Part shown: positions 61,163 to 64,000 of the stretch, piece after piece
How positions within the stretch are numbered: position 1 is the stretch's first letter
Layout of the letters: every line of letters begins with the position of its first letter
Origin: Solibacillus sp. FSL W7-1464
Lineage (GTDB): Bacteria > Bacillota > Bacilli > Bacillales_A > Planococcaceae
Length of the DNA stretch: 64,000 nt
Direction of reading: 5' to 3'
NCBI RefSeq assembly: GCF_038004425.1
Contig: NZ_JBBORC010000001.1
Span: 2,085,001 to 2,149,000, forward strand
Position numbers and translations under genes: made by a program
The notes under the pieces: generated by a model
What the model saw: the letters and a program-made list of their open reading frames with translations, nothing else
The model's database searches: none
Told to the model about the DNA's origin: nothing

Positions 61163-62500
61163 ATGGTATTAGCTTACCAAAAACAAAACACCGAGAAATT
61201 TGCACGCTATCTTTTTCGTCGTAAAATAATTTTCCTAATTGCATTTCTAGGTTATGTATGTGCTTACCTTGTACGAAATAACTTTAAATTAATGTCCAAC
61301 AGCATCATGGTGACAAATGGCTGGGAAAAAACAGATATCGCTTTGTTGCTTTCCTGCTTAACGATTTCCTATGGATTGGCCAAATTTTACATGGGTGCGC
61401 TAGGTGACCGCGTCAGTATAAGAAAACTTTTCTCAATCTGTTTAGGCGCAAGTGCGCTCATTGCCATTCTCATTGGCTTTTTCAATACATCTATTGCAGT
61501 ATTAGGTATTCTGCTTGTATTGAGCGGGGTTGTACAAGGTGCCTTAGCCCCTGCTTCCCAAATGATGCTTGCCAATTATTATTCAAATAGATCCCGAGGA
61601 GCGGCGATTGCGGGCTGGAATATTTCGCAAAATGTCGGTGGGGCTTTACTGCCTTTAATCATAGTGGCGTTAACTAGTATGGGACTGGTTGTTCCTGAAA
61701 CCGGAAATGTTTTCATGGCTTTCTTGGTTCCTGCCTTGCTGGTGCTGTTCTTTGCCTATATATGCTGGCGTTACGGCGGTGATAGCCCTGAGTCGGAAGG
61801 TCTGGATTCTTTAAGTACAATGTATGGTGACGCTGCGCACACAAACATCGCAACGGAAGAAGAAAAAACAGGACTAACCTACTGGCAATTAATCTGGAAA
61901 TATGTTTTTACCAATCCGCTGATCTTACTTGTAGCTGCGGTTAATATCGCATTATATTTCCTTCGTTTCGGAATTGCGGACTGGATGCCAATTTATTTAA
62001 GCGAGGTCGGAAACCTATCAGCTACAAAAGCGCAATTGGCCGTTTCCGTTCTGGAATGGATTGCGATTCCAGGTTCACTTATCTTTGCATGGTTAGCGGT
62101 TAAATTCCCGAATAAAATGGCTAAAATCGGGGCAATCGGATTGTTTGCCATGGTTCTGTTCGTCTTTATATATGAAAGACTAGTTAGCAATGGGGTAGCA
62201 AATTTCGCATTATTCCTGATCGTTTGCGGGGTTTTAGGTGCCTTGATTTATGGACCGCAATTAATTGTCAATATCTTAACAATTGACTTTGTACCTTTGA
62301 ATGTAGCAGGGACAGCAATTGGTTTTGTAGGTGTTACGGCGTATTTAATCGGCAACATGGGTTCGAACTGGTTAATGCCGATCCTGGCTGATCAATTTGG
62401 CTGGTTCTGGTCTTATACTGTTGTAGCGTTCTTATCAGCATTCGCAGCAATAGGATATCTAGTCCTGGCAAAATCGGAACAAAAAGTGAAGGTAGTTTAA
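61163..62500 (+). CDS. Organophosphate:phosphate antiporter (UhpT/GlpT/PgtP-like MFS)
   Basis: The 445-residue carrier has 12 membrane helices and OPA-family features: NNFKLMSNSIMVTNGWEKTD, SYGLAKFYMGALGDR, and GWNISQNVGGALLPL. These carriers import sugar phosphates, glycerol 3-phosphate or phosphoglycerates in exchange for phosphate. GGAGGGGG lies 6 bases before the ATG. It is divergent from a lipoprotein-kinase-regulator operon, which likely controls it, and has a cre-like site upstream. Confidence 0.9.
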   Translation: MVLAYQKQNTEKFARYLFRRKIIFLIAFLGYVCAYLVRNNFKLMSNSIMVTNGWEKTDIALLLSCLTISYGLAKFYMGALGDRVSIRKLFSICLGASALIAILIGFFNTSIAVLGILLVLSGVVQGALAPASQMMLANYYSNRSRGAAIAGWNISQNVGGALLPLIIVALTSMGLVVPETGNVFMAFLVPALLVLFFAYICWRYGGDSPESEGLDSLSTMYGDAAHTNIATEEEKTGLTYWQLIWKYVFTNPLILLVAAVNIALYFLRFGIADWMPIYLSEVGNLSATKAQLAVSVLEWIAIPGSLIFAWLAVKFPNKMAKIGAIGLFAMVLFVFIYERLVSNGVANFALFLIVCGVLGALIYGPQLIVNILTIDFVPLNVAGTAIGFVGVTAYLIGNMGSNWLMPILADQFGWFWSYTVVAFLSAFAAIGYLVLAKSEQKVKVV

Positions 62501-62548
62501 TACAGCATATTATTTGCATTCAAACTAACAACTTTTCATGAAAATTGA

Positions 62549-62592
62549 GCAAGGTACTTTACGGAATAATATCGTAGGGTACCTTGCTTTTA
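62549..62592 (+). terminator. Terminator of the antiporter gene
   Basis: GCAAGGTAC pairs perfectly with GTACCTTGC across a 21-base loop that also partly pairs, then TTTTAAT follows. Confidence 0.85.
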
Positions 62593-62648
62593 ATAGTTTC
62601 AGAAGTATTTTGTGGGGATTTATAAAATGTAAGGAATGATGGAAATAA

Positions 62649-62690
62649 AAAACCCCTTAAATCAAAAGCATAAGCTCTTAATTTAAGGAA
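62649..62690 (-). terminator. Terminator of the small gene at 62755
   Basis: CCTTAAAT pairs with ATTTAAGG; the minus strand continues GGGGTTTTTTATTT. Confidence 0.7.
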
Positions 62691-62754
62691 TTTTAAAGTT
62701 TTATTACGCTAAAGGAAGAATTGCCTTAAGTCACTATGCATTCACTTACAATAA

Positions 62755-62994
62755 TTACCTCGGCCCATTTCGATCTAAAATGGCGGATGTGTTATCTTCA
62801 TGTAGGTTGTTCAAAGTGGTTGTTGTACTATCCCTTGCATATACATGTTCTTTTCCTAAAGGAATATCCGTAGTTTGAACTTCCGACGCCTGTGCTAATA
62901 ATGCTTCGCTATCGTTTTTGGTCATGCCAAACGCTTCACTTATTAGTTCGGCACCTGTTTTTCCATGATTCGCCTTCGAAAAATTCTTCCCCAT
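62755..62994 (-). CDS. Small hydrophilic protein, unknown
   Basis: The 79-residue protein is polar and probably disordered, starting GKNFSKANHGKTGAELISEA and ending SAILDRNGPR. It has no membrane segment. It has a strong AGGAGGTGG site and its own terminator, so it is a real gene. A small sporulation- or stress-related protein is possible, but I cannot assign a family. Confidence 0.65.
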   Translation of the reverse strand: MGKNFSKANHGKTGAELISEAFGMTKNDSEALLAQASEVQTTDIPLGKEHVYARDSTTTTLNNLHEDNTSAILDRNGPR

Positions 62995-63000
62995 ATTCCC

Positions 63001-63558
63001 ACCTCCTATATATAGAATGTGTGATGGCTCATTAATTATGTAAAATATATAGGAGGTTTCGTTTGCCAGTCAGTTGATTTCCAAATTGCCTACGTTTAAA
63101 ATCCAGTACATTAAAATAATACAGCTTTCAATGTTTTTAATTTTATTTATTCAACTTAATTTCATTGACTAATTTACTGCACCCTGAGGAATAGGATTCG
63201 AACAGATCGGTGACTGATCCAATAATGCTTGATCTCATTAAATTTCAGCCCTTTTCTTCCACTAAAGTCAGTTTATATTGTCCAACTTGATCTTTCCTAT
63301 TCGTTGCAAAAATATACAATTTTTTTCCTGTATTATGGACATTCCTGTTTGTTCTCTTACAAACTTCACTGCTTCACTTCGCCGACTGACTTTTGCTTCT
63401 CCTTTACTAAGGCAATCCGTTATTCGTTAATGATTTCGGAATTGCTAACTCTTTTATACTTAAAAATACTAAAATATCTTTCAATTCCGACAATTTCCCA
63501 ATCGTGACTAGCTACCATACCAAACATATGCAATAATGTACAAATAGTGAAATTAATT
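63001..63558. other. Gap with decayed coding remnants
   Basis: The minus strand between 63230 and 63530 has short frames that join by shifts: SHDWEIVGIERYFSIFKYKR, SRRSEAVKFVREQTG and TGKKLYIFATNRKDQVGQYK. They look like one or two broken genes. I could not name them. The rest is AT-rich. Confidence 0.35.
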
Positions 63559-63585
63559 AGAAAAAATAGATTATTCTATTTTCTT
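63559..63585. promoter_or_regulatory. Dyad upstream of the monooxygenase gene
   Basis: AGAAAAAATAGA, four bases, TCTATTTTCTT is an inverted repeat with one extra base, 17 bases before the start codon. It may be an operator for an unknown repressor. Confidence 0.45.
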
Positions 63586-63601
63586 CGATGGAGGGATTGT
63601 T

Positions 63602-64000
63602 TTGTCAACAATTAAAACAGCGATGATTGTCGGTGGTGGCATTGGCGGACTCGTTACAGCATTAAAACTTCACCGCGCAGGCATATGTGTAAAAGTATTT
63701 GAAAGTGTAGAAACAATTAAAGAGCTGGGAGTCGGCATTAATCTGTTACCCCATTCGGTACGCGTGCTAACAGAATTAGGTTTAGCAGAGGAACTGGAAC
63801 AAACAGGCTTACCAACAGCCGAGTTGATGTATGTGAATAAATTTGGGCAAAAAATTTGGCAAGAAGACCGCGGCATCAATGCCGGATATAAATGGCCTCA
63901 GTATTCGATTCACCGTGGACGCTTACAAATGCTGCTGTTAAAGACCGTAAAGGACCAATTAGGTGAAGCAGCCGTTTTAACAGGTCACCATTTAACATCC
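63602..64000 (+). CDS. FAD-dependent monooxygenase/oxidoreductase (3' part outside window)
   Basis: The visible 133 residues begin with the FAD-binding motif MIVGGGIGGLVTALKLHRAG (GxGxxG), then VGINLLPHSVRVLTELGLAE and YSIHRGRLQMLL, typical of class A flavoprotein monooxygenases such as salicylate hydroxylase-like enzymes. The start is a TTG with GGAGGG 7 bases upstream. Substrate cannot be told. A dyad in the promoter suggests local control. Confidence 0.85.
   Translation, partial: MSTIKTAMIVGGGIGGLVTALKLHRAGICVKVFESVETIKELGVGINLLPHSVRVLTELGLAEELEQTGLPTAELMYVNKFGQKIWQEDRGINAGYKWPQYSIHRGRLQMLLLKTVKDQLGEAAVLTGHHLTS

Noticed and set aside
63229-63507. 92-residue plus-strand frame
   Set aside because: It lacks a ribosome binding site and lies opposite minus-strand frames that read more like decayed genes.

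Overview
The window looks like a chromosomal segment of a low-GC, endospore-lineage Firmicute, most likely a Planococcaceae member such as Solibacillus or Lysinibacillus. The inference rests on the AT-rich composition, AGGAGG ribosome binding sites with frequent TTG/GTG starts, hairpin plus T-run terminators, an SLH-anchored N-acetylmuramoyl-L-alanine amidase, YqhV-, SigV/RsiV- and YheI-like proteins, and BirA-type operators in front of bioB. No database search was possible, so names are by recognition of motifs and family look.

Region 1-26 kb is mostly intact chromosomal backbone. It holds a YheI/BmrC-type ABC exporter (cut by the window start), a CopC-like copper protein, an SDR/TetR pair, an rRNA methyltransferase, bioB with two BirA-like operators, a NatA/NatB-like ABC exporter, the large SLH/SH3/amidase autolysin, two MFS/DMT carriers, a phage-type amidase, a serine hydrolase and a run of small enzymes and small membrane proteins. 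Between the DMT carrier and the serine hydrolase (18036-18365) lies an array of ATTAGAA units phased at 21 bp.

Region 26.2-57.7 kb looks like an old, decayed genomic island. It starts at the 3' end of a tRNA-Val(GAC) gene (26184-26256) and ends at a degenerate direct repeat of the 3' half of that tRNA (57627-57672), itself followed by a terminator. Inside are a truncated gene running into the tRNA, a cluster of probable orphan immunity proteins (DUF4279, SUKH, DUF5071), IS110 and resolvase remnants, an HxlR/MFS efflux module with a broken sister copy, gene fragments (esterase, alcohol dehydrogenases, uvsE), a phage replication-like gene, and intact cargo: SigV-RsiV, a sensor kinase, a GAF-GGDEF cyclase, a MASE3-PAS-PP2C phosphatase, a polysaccharide deacetylase, an oppABCDF-osmC operon and a catalase.

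Region 57.8-64 kb holds a three-component sensing system (PhnD-like lipoprotein, histidine kinase, NarL-type regulator) divergent from an organophosphate/phosphate antiporter, the layout of HptRSA-UhpT or PgtABC-PgtP. A small unknown protein and the start of an FAD-dependent monooxygenase follow.

Points most worth a second look are the 21-bp phased ATTAGAA array, the tRNA-Val duplication that brackets 31 kb and shares an unusual C33 anticodon loop, and a TGTCC/GGACA dyad shared by two phage-type genes 38 kb apart.
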